Assembly: GCA_044232905.1 (NCBI GenBank)
Contig: JBIIKZ010000002.1
Span: forward strand, 1 to 64,000
Length of the DNA: 64,000 bases
DNA from: CANHVK01 sp044232905
GTDB lineage: Bacteria > Bacteroidota > Bacteroidia > Flavobacteriales_D > Crocinitomicaceae
Direction of reading: 5' to 3'
Translations under genes and position numbers: made by a program
Part shown: positions 25,513-35,435 of the stretch, piece after piece
Numbering within the stretch: the first letter of the stretch is position 1
How the letters are laid out: each line of letters begins with the position of its first letter
The notes under the pieces: model-generated
Seen by the model: only the letters and a program-made list of their open reading frames with translations
Told to the model about the DNA's origin: nothing
Databases searched by the model: none

Positions 25513-26311
25513 AATTTTCCGGTATCTTAAAATAAATTTCTTGTGCTTGATTCACTTCTATTTTTTCATAGTTGAGTGTAATAAAAATAGTATTTTTCTT
25601 GGTAGAGATATGAATTTCTACTTCTTGTGGCACCAAATAATTTTCAACGTATATTTTTGATTTATAATTTATTACGATAAACGTAGAATCCCTATTGTTT
25701 TCTACTTCCACCTTTTTAATCCCTAAACTGTCATTGGTAAAATGATATTTTAAAATAAAGTCATCAAAATTCTTACGTTCCATCTTTTTAATTTCTCTTT
25801 TTCTATGGGAAGAAACAATATAGGTATATGGGTCGTGTATTTGATAATATTTTTGTTGCGGATGGTACCCTAGTGGATTACCCAACAGTAATTCTTGAAT
25901 ATTTTTCAGGTCAAAATCCACTCCAAATTCTTGCTTTAACAACTTTAAGTTAGTTTTCACAAAACATCGCTCTTTTTTATTTGTGAATTGCAATGAATCT
26001 TTCGTAATAATTGAATTTACTAAAGGGATACCGGCGTACGTAATCATTGCAGTAATAGCACTATCGTTAATGATTCGTACAGAAGTTTTAAAAGAGACTT
26101 CCTGATTGGTGTCTTTGTAGGAAGTAGAAATTTTGGAATAAAATGTATGTGGTGCCTTTTTTGAAAGACTATCTATTATATTTACTAAATCAGCAGTTCT
26201 TTTACGTTCCACTTTTATTAATGGAATTTCACCAACGATTTTTTTTGCGCATGAAGTGATTCCAACACATACACACACCAAGATGATTAATGCTTTAAAA
26301 AACTGCTTCAT
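25496..26311 (-). CDS. DUF4292 lipoprotein (LolA/LolB-like fold)
   Basis: 271 residues. The lipobox is VGITSC|AK. The beta-rich mature part (SKISTSYKDTNQEVSFKTSVR, DSAITAMITYAGIPLVNSIITKDS) matches the DUF4292 family of Bacteroidota, whose fold resembles lipoprotein carriers. A role in outer-membrane lipoprotein or lipid handling is inferred, not shown. The start at 26311 keeps the signal peptide; the longer frame to 26350 is unnecessary. It overlaps the TPR lipoprotein gene upstream and the EnvC-like gene downstream by 17 bases each. Confidence 0.85.
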   Translation of the reverse strand: MKQFFKALIILVCVCVGITSCAKKIVGEIPLIKVERKRTADLVNIIDSLSKKAPHTFYSKISTSYKDTNQEVSFKTSVRIINDSAITAMITYAGIPLVNSIITKDSLQFTNKKERCFVKTNLKLLKQEFGVDFDLKNIQELLLGNPLGYHPQQKYYQIHDPYTYIVSSHRKREIKKMERKNFDDFILKYHFTNDSLGIKKVEVENNRDSTFIVINYKSKIYVENYLVPQEVEIHISTKKNTIFITLNYEKIEVNQAQEIYFKIPENYEACN

Positions 26312-27998
26312 AGAATTGTTTTTTTTCAATTTTTTTAGGTAAAATAGCATTTTTCGCGCCTTTTTCTAATGCTAATTTCCAATATATTACAGCTTCATTA
26401 CTATTCCCTAATTTAAACTGACAGTCTCCGATATGCTCTAAAATAAGCGGTTCTTTTTGTGCGTTTTTTTGCGCTTGTTGAAACGTCGATAATGCAAGTA
26501 CAAATTTTCCTTGTTGAAAAAGTACCCAACCATAGGTATCTAAAAAATGGGAATCATTGGGGGAAAGCGTTAAAACTTCTTTAATCATTCGTTCTGCTTT
26601 ATCCAATTCTATTTTCTCATTTGCGAGATAATATGCGTAATTATTCAAATTTAACTGATTCGTTGGAGCGAGTTCAATTGCTTTAGCATAACTTTCATTT
26701 GCCTCCACTTGTTGTTTATTCTTAAAATATGCTTGTCCTAATTGCGCGTAAAATTCTGCTTTTAACTCTACATTTTTACCAGCATATTCTTTGCCGATTT
26801 GTAATAAATCAATTGCTTCCGTATATTTTTTTAATTGATTTGCACTAACACCGGCTAATAAATACAACTTATTTTTCGTCGGAAAAAGTTCAATCGCTTT
26901 TTTACAATCCAAAAACAACTGTTGGTATTGATGGAACTCATATTCCATTATAACCACTTCCTCCCAGATGGAATAATGGCTTGGATCTAATTCAATCGCT
27001 TTATGGTAGGCGGCTAATGCAGAGGTGTCATTTCCGTTTTTACTTTGAATATCTCCTAACAATGTGAAAACCTTTGCTTCGTTTGGATGGTCAAAAGTTA
27101 GCTGATTCGCTAGTGTCAGTACTTGCGGGTCTACTGTAACTTGTTTGTCTAGGAAATATGTAATCGATTTAGTTTTTGTTTGTAGGGAAATTTCTGGACA
27201 TTGAAAGGCTAATATTAATTCTGCATAGGTATTTAACTTATCCCCTCTTTCTAAATAATATTGTGCTAAGGTTAAATGCACATTTCCATTTTTCGGATCT
27301 GATTTGGATAATTTAAATAATAGTTTAATTGTGGCATCATCATTTTTTGTCTCAAAATAAAAATCAATCATTTGGGCTAATAACTCATTTTCAGCAGGGA
27401 ATTTCTCGATGGCTTTTAGCAGAATTTGTTCAGCTGCTTTATCCTCGTGTAAATAGCGTTTAATTTTATATTTTTCAATAGCAATCTCTGGAGTTTCTCC
27501 CAAAGCCATTTCTAATTGTTCCATGGTTTCGAATGCTTCTTTTAGTTTATTTGATTTTAACAAACATTCGGAGTAATTAATCAACCAATCCGGATTACGC
27601 GGATTAATTTTTAACAATTTTTGATAGGTTTGACCCGCAAGTTTATAATTATTTGTTGCTAAATATTTTATCGCTAGATCTTGTGTGTAATACTCATTTT
27701 TAGGGTCTAATTCTGCCGCTTTTTCAAGCGCTGTAATAGACTTTTCTTTTTGATTGACATACCCATATAATTCCGATAAAGCAAAAAATGCAGCATCGTC
27801 ATTTTTGTTCTGGGAAATACATGCTTCAAAAATAGTTATTGCATTTTCATATTGTCTTCGTTCTTTGGTTCTCACTCCCTCGTGAAATAATTCGGTATAA
27901 CGCGGGGAAAAGACGATTTTTTGTGGCACACCTTTATTGGAAGTGCCACATGCACTCAACAGTAATCCAACAACTAGGAAAAGTAGAAAATACCTCAT
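26295..27998 (-). CDS. TPR-repeat lipoprotein
   Basis: 567 residues. The lipobox is GLLLSAC|GT. About fifteen tetratricopeptide-like hairpins follow, including AALAAYHKAIELDPSHYSIW and NKQQVEANESYAKAIELAPT. It lies in the conserved run dut-nucleotidyltransferase-TPR-DUF4292-EnvC-like and probably acts as an outer-membrane scaffold. The stop of the preceding gene and this ATG share one base (TAATG). Confidence 0.88.
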   Translation of the reverse strand: MRYFLLFLVVGLLLSACGTSNKGVPQKIVFSPRYTELFHEGVRTKERRQYENAITIFEACISQNKNDDAAFFALSELYGYVNQKEKSITALEKAAELDPKNEYYTQDLAIKYLATNNYKLAGQTYQKLLKINPRNPDWLINYSECLLKSNKLKEAFETMEQLEMALGETPEIAIEKYKIKRYLHEDKAAEQILLKAIEKFPAENELLAQMIDFYFETKNDDATIKLLFKLSKSDPKNGNVHLTLAQYYLERGDKLNTYAELILAFQCPEISLQTKTKSITYFLDKQVTVDPQVLTLANQLTFDHPNEAKVFTLLGDIQSKNGNDTSALAAYHKAIELDPSHYSIWEEVVIMEYEFHQYQQLFLDCKKAIELFPTKNKLYLLAGVSANQLKKYTEAIDLLQIGKEYAGKNVELKAEFYAQLGQAYFKNKQQVEANESYAKAIELAPTNQLNLNNYAYYLANEKIELDKAERMIKEVLTLSPNDSHFLDTYGWVLFQQGKFVLALSTFQQAQKNAQKEPLILEHIGDCQFKLGNSNEAVIYWKLALEKGAKNAILPKKIEKKQFYEAVF

Positions 27999-29005
27999 TA
28001 AGCGATGGTTGAAAAATCTCCTAAACTAATATCCACAATATTCCCTTGGTATTTCGCTTGGTTTCCAATCATTGAATCTTGCAACAATGCATTTTTGATT
28101 GAAGATTTATTTTGAATAATTGTATTTTTAACGATAGAATTTTCGATAGAAGAACCTTCACCAATAGAGACATGAGGACCAATAATCGAATTTACAATTT
28201 TGACATTTTCACCGATATAGCAAGGAGGAATAATTACAGAATTTTCAGAAATTACGTTTTCTCTAATGGTAGCTCTGCCTTTTTCCAAATCATATTCCAA
28301 AACACGTTGGTTCGTATGCACGGTTACTTCTTTATTTCCACAATCCAGCCATTCTTCTACTTTTCCTGGTTTGAATTTATTTCCAGCCTCCGTTAAACGG
28401 CGAAGTGCATCTGGCAATTGGTATTCCCCACTTTTGATAATAGAATTATCGAGTAAAAATTCGATCTCTTTTTTTAGGTCTTCCCCATTTTTAAAATAAT
28501 AGATGCCAATCATTGCTAAATCAGAAACGAAAGTTTGAGGTTTCTCAACGAAATCGATTATTTCGTTATTTTCATTTAATTGAATAACGCCAAAAGCAGA
28601 AGGATCTTCAATTTGTTTTACCCATAAAATTCCGTCTACTGTTGCGTCTAATTTAAAATCAGCTTTAAAAAGTGTATCTGCGAAAGCAACCACTACAGGT
28701 CCTTCTAGTAGTTCTTTTGCACAGTAAACAGCATGTGCAGTTCCTAATGGTTGTTCTTGGTAATGAATAGAGCCTTTAGCACCTAATTTTTCAGCTACTT
28801 GAATCAATTCTTGTTCAACTTCAGATCCAAAATCACCAATAACAAATGCTATTTCATCAATTTTGTCTGAACAGATGGATGCAATATCCTCCACCAGTCT
28901 ATGTACAATTGGCTTTCCACCAACTGGAATTAATGGTTTAGGTATTGTTAAAGTATGTGGGCGTAGACGACTTCCGCGTCCAGCCATGGGTACGATAATT
29001 TTCAT
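27998..29005 (-). CDS. Sugar-phosphate nucleotidyltransferase with left-handed beta-helix tail
   Basis: 335 residues. The N-terminal NTP-transferase domain has GRGSRLRPHT and PKPLIPVGGKPI, then EQPLGTAHAV, and FADTLF as the catalytic Asp region. The C terminus has hexapeptide repeats (IGENVKIVNSIIGPHVSIGEGSS). It activates a sugar phosphate as NDP-sugar, but whether TDP-glucose, GDP-mannose or another cannot be decided. The ATG at 29005 gives the canonical MKIIVPMAGRG start; the longer frame would overlap dut. Confidence 0.87.
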   Translation of the reverse strand: MKIIVPMAGRGSRLRPHTLTIPKPLIPVGGKPIVHRLVEDIASICSDKIDEIAFVIGDFGSEVEQELIQVAEKLGAKGSIHYQEQPLGTAHAVYCAKELLEGPVVVAFADTLFKADFKLDATVDGILWVKQIEDPSAFGVIQLNENNEIIDFVEKPQTFVSDLAMIGIYYFKNGEDLKKEIEFLLDNSIIKSGEYQLPDALRRLTEAGNKFKPGKVEEWLDCGNKEVTVHTNQRVLEYDLEKGRATIRENVISENSVIIPPCYIGENVKIVNSIIGPHVSIGEGSSIENSIVKNTIIQNKSSIKNALLQDSMIGNQAKYQGNIVDISLGDFSTIA

Positions 29006-29012
29006 AGTGGTA

Positions 29013-29447
29013 TTATTTTTTTCCGGTACTTCCGAATCCTCCTTCTCCCCTTTCGGTTTCATTAAGTGATTCTGTTTCAAACCAGACTGCTTGTTCAACT
29101 TTAGCAAATATTAGTTGCGCGATACGATCTCCGGAATTAATTTCGAAATTTTCAGAGGAATGATTAATCAGTATTACACCTATTTCACCACGATAATCGG
29201 CGTCGATAGTACCTGGAGAATTTAATACGGTGATTCCATTTTTAAGCGCTAATCCAGAACGAGGTCTTACTTGTGCTTCATACCCTTCTGGAATTTCCAA
29301 GAATAGACCTGTTTTAATTAATTTTCGTTCGCTAGGACTTAAAGTAAGTTTATCTTCTATAAAAGCGCGTATATCCAAACCTGCTGAAGCAGCTGTTTCA
29401 TAGGATGGTAAGGCATTATTTGATTTATTTATGATTGAAACTTTCAT
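29013..29447 (-). CDS. dut: dUTP diphosphatase
   Basis: A 144-residue trimeric enzyme that hydrolyses dUTP to dUMP. All five family motifs are visible: AGLDIRA, PRSGLA, GTIDADYRGEIG, GDRIAQLIF and the C-terminal GEGGFGSTGK. The length is typical. It is transcribed with purE upstream (26-base gap) and the nucleotidyltransferase downstream (7-base gap). Confidence 0.96.
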   Translation of the reverse strand: MKVSIINKSNNALPSYETAASAGLDIRAFIEDKLTLSPSERKLIKTGLFLEIPEGYEAQVRPRSGLALKNGITVLNSPGTIDADYRGEIGVILINHSSENFEINSGDRIAQLIFAKVEQAVWFETESLNETERGEGGFGSTGKK

Positions 29448-29473
29448 GAATTGAAATACGTTGATGTAAGAAA

Positions 29474-29959
29474 TTAAACATGTAGGTTCTTTCCACTTTC
29501 TAATACAGCATCTTTCAAGGATTGCATATAATTTTCAAGTGTTTTGAGTAAATTTTCATCGCTTGTAGCAATTATTTTTGCAGCAAGAATTCCAGCATTT
29601 TTTGCTGCGTTTAGGGCAACTGTTGCTACTGGAATACCGTTTGGCATTTGAAGTATCGAAAGAATACTATCCCAACCATCGATTGAATTACTAGATTTTA
29701 TAGGCACTCCAATCACAGGAAGTGGAGTTAGAGAAGCTGTCATACCAGGTAAATGCGCTGCTCCACCTGCACCTGCTATAATCACTTTTATACCACGTTT
29801 GTGAGCGTTTTTTGCGTATTCTACCATTAATTCAGGAGTACGATGGGCTGAAACAACATTGATTTCGTAATCTACACCAAATTCTTTCAAAATATGTGCT
29901 GCATCTTGCATAATCGGTAAATCCGATTTGCTCCCCATAATAATTCCAACTTTAGCCAT
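29474..29959 (-). CDS. purE: N5-carboxyaminoimidazole ribonucleotide mutase
   Basis: 161 residues. The class I PurE signature GSKSDLPIMQDA, the SAHRTP catalytic loop and AGAGGAAHLPGMTASLT followed by PVIGVP are all present. It converts N5-CAIR to CAIR in purine synthesis. PurK is not in the window. The ATG at 29959 is chosen because the longer TTG frame starts inside the -7 box at 29975-29982. It leads the purE-dut-nucleotidyltransferase-TPR-DUF4292-EnvC-like run. Confidence 0.95.
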   Translation of the reverse strand: MAKVGIIMGSKSDLPIMQDAAHILKEFGVDYEINVVSAHRTPELMVEYAKNAHKRGIKVIIAGAGGAAHLPGMTASLTPLPVIGVPIKSSNSIDGWDSILSILQMPNGIPVATVALNAAKNAGILAAKIIATSDENLLKTLENYMQSLKDAVLESGKNLHV

Positions 29960-29974
29960 TCTTGTATTTTTTAA

Positions 29975-29982
29975 CAAATGTA
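29975..29982 (-). promoter_or_regulatory. -7 box (TACATTTG) for the purE operon; decides its start
   Basis: TACATTTG on the minus strand matches TAnnTTTG 16 bases before the ATG at 29959 and overlaps the alternative TTG start at 29977. No -33 element at ideal spacing. Confidence 0.48.
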
Positions 29983-30135
29983 AGTACTTTCAAACGTGTT
30001 TACTCCATATTAAGCGGAAGTTCTGAAAAGAAAAATGTTAGTATGCTCGAAATTAATCTAAATTAACAACCTTTTAATAAAATTACGTCTAATATTAAAT
30101 TAGTGATTATATTCAATAAAAAATTCAGATTCTCT

Positions 30136-32235
30136 ATGAAAAAGACACTTTTATTTCTTTTGTTTTCCTTGATTATTAACGTTTATTATGGACAATTATT
30201 ACCATGTGATCAACATACGTTTTTAAATGAACTATTAAAAGATCCAACATTTAAAGCACAATATGAAATAGAACAAAAGATTCAGAAACAAGTGCTTTTG
30301 GAAATGTTAAAGAATCCAGAACAAAAACGAGGAACTATTTATAAGATTCCAGTTGTTTTTCATGTACTACATTCAGATGGTAGTGAGAATATATCCAGAG
30401 CCCAAATACTAGATCAAATGACGATATTAAACAAAGATTTCCGTTTGCAAAATTCAGATGCTGCGAATGTTCATCCAGAATTTAAAAATATGCCCGCAGA
30501 TGTTGAAATCGAATTTGTATTAGCTACGAAAGCTCCTAATGGCACTTGCTTTTCAGGAATTACAAGAACTTATAATGCAACATCGGTAACAGACGGCGCT
30601 ACACAAGTAGATTTAATTAAATCCGGAAATGATGTATTTAAAGGAGAATGGACAGGAAATAAATACTTAAACATTTTTGTTAGTACAAGTTTAAATGGTC
30701 CTGCAGGTTATGCTTATAAACCATATGGAAATGGGAATTCTATGGAAAGCGGTATTTATATATTACATAGGTATGTAGGTAGTATTGGAACAGGTAGTGC
30801 TTTTACTAGCCGTGCCTTGACACATGAGGTTGGGCATTGGTTAAATTTAGATCATACGTGGGGACCAAACAATAATCCTGGAGAAGCTTCTAGTTGCGAC
30901 ACGGATGATGATGTTTTAGATACTCCTAATTGTATTGGAGACAAAAGTATATGTAATTTAGATGATAAATATTGTGGTCCACGTGCAAATGTGGAAAATT
31001 TTATGGAATACTCGTATTGTAGTAAGATGTTTACCCAAGGGCAAGTAGATCGTATGCGTGCAGCTTTGCTCTCTACGATTGGTGGTAGAAACAAGTTGAT
31101 TTCATCCTCTAATTTAACAGCAGTTGGCGCTAATTCCATGTCGATTTGTAAAGTCGATTTCACTAGTAATAATTCCCAAATATGTGAAGGAGGTCAAGTT
31201 TTTTTTACGGATGCTTCATATAACTCCCCTGTATCTTGGAATTGGTCATTTCCAGGAGGTACTCCTAGTAGTTCAAAGATTCAAAATCCAACTGTAACCT
31301 ATAATACTAAAGGAGATTATAATGTCACATTAACGGTTTCTGATGGAACAAATTCTAAATCTATTACTAAAACTAATTTTGTTAAAGTGATCAGTGATCG
31401 TAGAATATTGCCATTTATAGAAACATTTTCATCCTATTCTACCCTTTCAAATGCAAGTTTTTGGAGTAGTTCAAACGTTGGAAATAACCAAAGTTTTCAA
31501 ATTTATACCGGTGCAGGTTATTCGGATAATTCTTGTTTAAAATTAGCGAATTTCTTAGAGAATACTGTAAGTACCGATGAACTTACTTCCAATGCTATCG
31601 ATTTATCTAAAATAACCAATCAAGGTTTAATTACACTTACTTTTCGTTATGCATATCGAAAAAAAAACAGTGCTAACTCCGAAGTATTACGTGTAGCCAT
31701 GTCGGGAGATTGTGGTTCAAACTGGAATATTCGAAAAACATTATCAGGCGCAAATTTATCCAGTTTAGTAAGTACTTCCGATTGGACTCCATCTTCGATT
31801 TCTGATTGGACAACCGTTCATGTAACCAACATAAATAGTACCTATTGGAACGCAAATACGAGAATTCGTTTTTCATTTGATGGAAGCGGCGGTAATAATT
31901 TCTTTTTGGACGACATAAACGTTTATCCTTCAGGTCCTTCGACAACATTATTTTTAGGCATCGAAGAATTGAAAAATTCAAGCGAAATTAATGTATTTCC
32001 AAATCCTACTGATGAGGAATTATCGCTAGAATTTCATTTAAATTCCCAACAAATTGTCCAGTATGAAATCGTTGATATTTTAGGGAAACCCATTTTTAAT
32101 AATTCTATTCAAGCTGCTGGCGGTAATAATTTAATTGTTATTCCAACCAATAATTTAGGAGTTGGGAGCTATTTTATTAAACTAAATTTTGGTGGGGAAG
32201 CAGTGATGAAATATTTTCAGGTAGGAAGGGAGTAG
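30136..32235 (+). CDS. Secreted M43-type metalloprotease, type IX secretion cargo
   Basis: 699 residues. The signal peptide ends VYYG|QL, then a propeptide and a pappalysin-like (M43) protease domain with HEVGHWLNLDH (first His at residue 230) and the Met-turn NFMEYSYC. Next comes a PKD domain (GGQVFFTDAS ... WNWSFPGG), a concanavalin-like region, and a C-terminal type A sorting domain (VFPNPTDEELSL ... GSYFIKL). The sorting domain marks export by the type IX system, for which porZ is in the window. The ATG at 30136 gives the clean signal; the longer frame adds nothing. Confidence 0.92.
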   Translation: MKKTLLFLLFSLIINVYYGQLLPCDQHTFLNELLKDPTFKAQYEIEQKIQKQVLLEMLKNPEQKRGTIYKIPVVFHVLHSDGSENISRAQILDQMTILNKDFRLQNSDAANVHPEFKNMPADVEIEFVLATKAPNGTCFSGITRTYNATSVTDGATQVDLIKSGNDVFKGEWTGNKYLNIFVSTSLNGPAGYAYKPYGNGNSMESGIYILHRYVGSIGTGSAFTSRALTHEVGHWLNLDHTWGPNNNPGEASSCDTDDDVLDTPNCIGDKSICNLDDKYCGPRANVENFMEYSYCSKMFTQGQVDRMRAALLSTIGGRNKLISSSNLTAVGANSMSICKVDFTSNNSQICEGGQVFFTDASYNSPVSWNWSFPGGTPSSSKIQNPTVTYNTKGDYNVTLTVSDGTNSKSITKTNFVKVISDRRILPFIETFSSYSTLSNASFWSSSNVGNNQSFQIYTGAGYSDNSCLKLANFLENTVSTDELTSNAIDLSKITNQGLITLTFRYAYRKKNSANSEVLRVAMSGDCGSNWNIRKTLSGANLSSLVSTSDWTPSSISDWTTVHVTNINSTYWNANTRIRFSFDGSGGNNFFLDDINVYPSGPSTTLFLGIEELKNSSEINVFPNPTDEELSLEFHLNSQQIVQYEIVDILGKPIFNNSIQAAGGNNLIVIPTNNLGVGSYFIKLNFGGEAVMKYFQVGRE

Positions 32236-32239
32236 ATGT

Positions 32240-32330
32240 CCTTCGACAAGCTCAGGAACCGAAGAGATTTAAGTGACGAGATTGGAGTGAAGAGTGACGA
32301 ACGAAGCGAAGTGAGATTGGAGTGACGAGT
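32240..32330. repeat. Dispersed repeat patch (TCGACAAGCTCAGG plus AGTGACGAG copies)
   Basis: After the protease stop, CTTCGACAAGCTCAGGAACC (32241-32260) is followed by AGTGACGAG units at 32272-32330 spaced by GATTGGAGTGA. Both motifs recur in other gaps of the window. This looks like accumulated repeat debris rather than a gene. The stretch 32331-32387 shows nothing else. Confidence 0.8.
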
Positions 32331-32380
32331 GTAGCATATTGATATTGAAAGCATACAAGTATGAAACACAAAGCATTGTT

Positions 32381-32405
32381 AAAAGGAGACGCAAAGCATT
32401 GCGTC
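32381..32405 (-). terminator. Weak hairpin terminator after gpsA
   Basis: GACGCAA (32388-32394) and TTGCGTC (32399-32405) form a 7-bp stem with a 4-base loop. On the minus strand the stem is followed by TCC and then T4. It is adjacent to the gpsA stop and may also work weakly for the protease gene on the other strand. Confidence 0.45.
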
Positions 32406-32406
32406 T

Positions 32407-33405
32407 TTACGATAGCTTATCGGAAAGGATGCGCATTTCGATGGTTGGGGAAATTTTTTCGTAAACGATATTATAGACCGCTTCGAGGATCGGCATTTCT
32501 ACTTGGAACTTTTTATTGATTTCCATTAGACATTTAACAGCGTAATATCCTTCTGCAATCATTTCCATTTCTAATTGCGCACTTTTCACCGAATATCCTT
32601 TTCCAATCATAAATCCAAACGAACGATTTCGTGAAAATTTAGAATACGCTGTAACCAATAAATCTCCTAAATAAGCGCTTGATTTAACATCTCTGTGAAT
32701 AGGACTAACGACATCGATGAAATTTTCGATCTCTTGAATCGCATTCGAGATTAATACGGATTGAAAATTATCTCCATATCCTAAACCGGAACAAATACCA
32801 GAAGCAACCGCATATACATTTTTGAGTACCGCTGAAAATTCTGTTCCAAAAAGATCATCCGAAACAGTAGTTTTAATATAACGACATGCTAATGCATGCG
32901 CCATTGTACTTGCTATCAACTCATCCTGACAAGCAATTGTAAGATACGATAAACGTTCCAATGCAACTTCTTCTGCATGACAAGGACCACAAATAATCCC
33001 GATTTTATGGTAAGGAACATCGAACGTTTTATGAATAAAACGTGCAGGAATTGCATTGTATTCGGGAACAATCCCTTTAACTGCTGAAAAAACCACTTTT
33101 CCTTCGAAAAGAGATTTATCGACGTTTTCAAACAATTTTGTTAAAAATGCGGAAGGAGTAGCAATAATAATGTATTGTGCTTCTTTGAGTATTTCTTCTA
33201 GATTACTAGATACTACTAATTTTTCCGTATCAAACTCAACAGACTGAAGATATTTTGGATTGTGTTTGAAAGTTAAAATATGATTCACATGTTCTTCAGA
33301 TCGAACAAACCAATATACTTTATTGAGGTTATTACATAGGATTTTAACTTGCGCAGTTGCCCAACTTCCACCACCAATAACTGCTATTTTTTTGTCTTTT
33401 ACCAT
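32407..33405 (-). CDS. gpsA: NAD(P)-dependent glycerol-3-phosphate dehydrogenase
   Basis: A 332-residue cytosolic enzyme that reduces dihydroxyacetone phosphate for phospholipid synthesis. The dinucleotide motif is GGGSWATA near residue 11. The substrate-lysine block KNVYAVASGICSGLGYGDN and the C-terminal catalytic block EMIAEGYYAVK are in place. The first glycine context differs slightly from the usual GAGSWGTA. A -7 box lies 14 bases before the ATG. It is convergent with the protease gene and divergent from acs. Confidence 0.95.
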   Translation of the reverse strand: MVKDKKIAVIGGGSWATAQVKILCNNLNKVYWFVRSEEHVNHILTFKHNPKYLQSVEFDTEKLVVSSNLEEILKEAQYIIIATPSAFLTKLFENVDKSLFEGKVVFSAVKGIVPEYNAIPARFIHKTFDVPYHKIGIICGPCHAEEVALERLSYLTIACQDELIASTMAHALACRYIKTTVSDDLFGTEFSAVLKNVYAVASGICSGLGYGDNFQSVLISNAIQEIENFIDVVSPIHRDVKSSAYLGDLLVTAYSKFSRNRSFGFMIGKGYSVKSAQLEMEMIAEGYYAVKCLMEINKKFQVEMPILEAVYNIVYEKISPTIEMRILSDKLS

Positions 33406-33418
33406 AGTAAGTCTGCTA

Positions 33419-33426
33419 CAAATTTA
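33419..33426 (-). promoter_or_regulatory. -7 box (TAAATTTG) for gpsA
   Basis: TAAATTTG on the minus strand, 13 bases before the gpsA ATG at 33405, which predicts a very short leader. No -33 element was seen. Confidence 0.42.
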
Positions 33427-33533
33427 AACTTTTTATTTAAATGGGAAGTGTAAATTAAATAGGGAGTCCGAATACAAAATTGTATATTAGCATTAGTAAA
33501 CTACTTTTTCACTTTGAAAAATAAGATTCTTCT

Positions 33534-35435
33534 ATGAAAAATTTAAAAATTTCCTCTTTTTCAGAATATCAAAAACAGTATGAATTTAGTATCACAAACC
33601 CAGACTTATTTTGGGATGGTGTAGCATCTACATTCTTATGGAAGAAAAAATGGGATAAAACCTTGTCTTGGGATTTTAAAGTACCGAATATACACTGGTT
33701 TGAGGGTGCAACATTGAATATTACTGAAAACATATTTGAGCGAAATTTAACTGCCAAAAAAAACGCTCTAGCATTAATTTGGGAAGCAAATGACCCTAGC
33801 GCCAACAATCGAACTTATACCTACGAAGAACTTTACCATTCTGTTAATCAATGTGCGAATGGATTAAAATCGTTAGGCGTAAGTAAAGGAGATCGTGTTT
33901 GCATTTATTTACCAATGGTTCCAGAATTAACCATTGCTTTGCTTGCTTGTGCTCGAATTGGCGCTGTACACTCGGTTGTTTTTGCCGGTTTTTCAGCAAC
34001 ATCTTTAGCGGACAGAATTATCGATGCAGAAGCGAAACTTGTAATTACTGCCGACGGATTAAACAGAGGTCCAAAAGAAATTTCATTGAAAGAGGTTGTA
34101 GACGAAGCTATACTTCATACAACTAGTGTAGAAAAAGTTTTAGTGTTACATGTTACAAATACATCCTGTTATATGGATGAAAAGCGTGATTATTGGTGGC
34201 ATGAATTAATTCCAATGCAAGACATTCTTTGTCCAGCTACAGAAATGGATAGTGAGGACAATTTATTTATATTATATACTTCTGGTTCCACAGGGAAACC
34301 AAAAGGAGTTGTACATACCTGTGGAGGATATATGGTATATACCGCTTACACATTTATGAATGTATACCAATATGAAGATGGAGATATTCATTGGTGTACT
34401 GCAGATATTGGATGGATCACTGGTCATTCCTATATCGTTTATGGTCCATTATTATGTGGTGCAACAACGGTCATGTTTGAAGGAATACCTACGTATCCCG
34501 ATGCAGGTAGGTTTTGGGAAATTGTAGACAAATATAAAGTCACTCAATTTTTAACTGCACCAACAGCCATACGTTCCTTGATGGCATTTGGAGAAGCGCC
34601 GATTCAGAGATACGATTTAAGTTCTTTAAAAATCATCGGAACGGTTGGAGAACCGATCAATGAAGAAGCTTGGCATTGGTACCAGGATAACGTAGGAAAA
34701 GGAAAATGTCCAGTTGTTGACAACTGGTGGCAAACAGAAACAGGTGGTATTATGATTTCAGGTATTGGCGGAATTTCACCACAAAAACCAACTTTTGCCG
34801 GCTACCCATTACCGGGGATTCAACCAGTTTTGTTAAATCAAGACGGGGAAGAGATCACAGAAAATGAGCAAGAGGGTTATTTGTGTATGAAAGCTCCTTG
34901 GCCATCTATTATTCGAACTACCTATGGTAATCACGCCCGTTGTAAAGAAACTTATTTTTCGAATTTTGAAGGGTACTATTTCACTGGAGATGGTGCAAAA
35001 CGCGATAAAGATGGTATGTACCGCATTATCGGACGTATCGATGATGTTATTAATGTTTCAGGACATCGTTTTGGCACGGCAGAAATTGAGAATGCGATCA
35101 ATGAAAATGCGCTTATCATAGAATCAGCAGTGGTTGGTTACCCACATCCAATTAAAGGTCAATCAATATATGCATTCGTAGTTTGCGAACATGCGATTGA
35201 TGATCTAGAAGCAGCACGAAGAGGCATACTAGTAACGGTTACTAATGAAATTGGTAAAATCGCACTTCCAGAAAAGATTCAATTTGTAAGTGGATTACCT
35301 AAAACGCGTTCGGGTAAAATTATGCGTCGGATATTACGGAAGGTTGCGGAAGGCGATTTAGAGAATTTAGGAGATGTTTCTACTTTGCTAGACCCGAGCA
35401 TTGTAACTGAAATTGTAAACAATAGGTTGTCGTAA
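33534..35435 (+). CDS. acs: Acetate--CoA ligase (acetyl-CoA synthetase)
   Basis: A 633-residue cytosolic AMP-forming ligase of the Acs type. The P-loop-like YTSGSTGKPKGVVHT, the WWQTETGG motif, the YFTGDGAKRDKDG hinge and the C-terminal TRSGKIMRR with its acetylation-type Lys are all present. It converts acetate to acetyl-CoA through acetyl-AMP. The length is normal. The stop codon lies inside the loop of a hairpin shared with the convergent gldH gene. Confidence 0.96.
   Translation: MKNLKISSFSEYQKQYEFSITNPDLFWDGVASTFLWKKKWDKTLSWDFKVPNIHWFEGATLNITENIFERNLTAKKNALALIWEANDPSANNRTYTYEELYHSVNQCANGLKSLGVSKGDRVCIYLPMVPELTIALLACARIGAVHSVVFAGFSATSLADRIIDAEAKLVITADGLNRGPKEISLKEVVDEAILHTTSVEKVLVLHVTNTSCYMDEKRDYWWHELIPMQDILCPATEMDSEDNLFILYTSGSTGKPKGVVHTCGGYMVYTAYTFMNVYQYEDGDIHWCTADIGWITGHSYIVYGPLLCGATTVMFEGIPTYPDAGRFWEIVDKYKVTQFLTAPTAIRSLMAFGEAPIQRYDLSSLKIIGTVGEPINEEAWHWYQDNVGKGKCPVVDNWWQTETGGIMISGIGGISPQKPTFAGYPLPGIQPVLLNQDGEEITENEQEGYLCMKAPWPSIIRTTYGNHARCKETYFSNFEGYYFTGDGAKRDKDGMYRIIGRIDDVINVSGHRFGTAEIENAINENALIIESAVVGYPHPIKGQSIYAFVVCEHAIDDLEAARRGILVTVTNEIGKIALPEKIQFVSGLPKTRSGKIMRRILRKVAEGDLENLGDVSTLLDPSIVTEIVNNRLS

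Noticed and set aside
32240..32406. Possible insertion-sequence remnant after the M43 protease
   Set aside because: No transposase fragment or terminal inverted repeat is visible; the content is short dispersed repeats.
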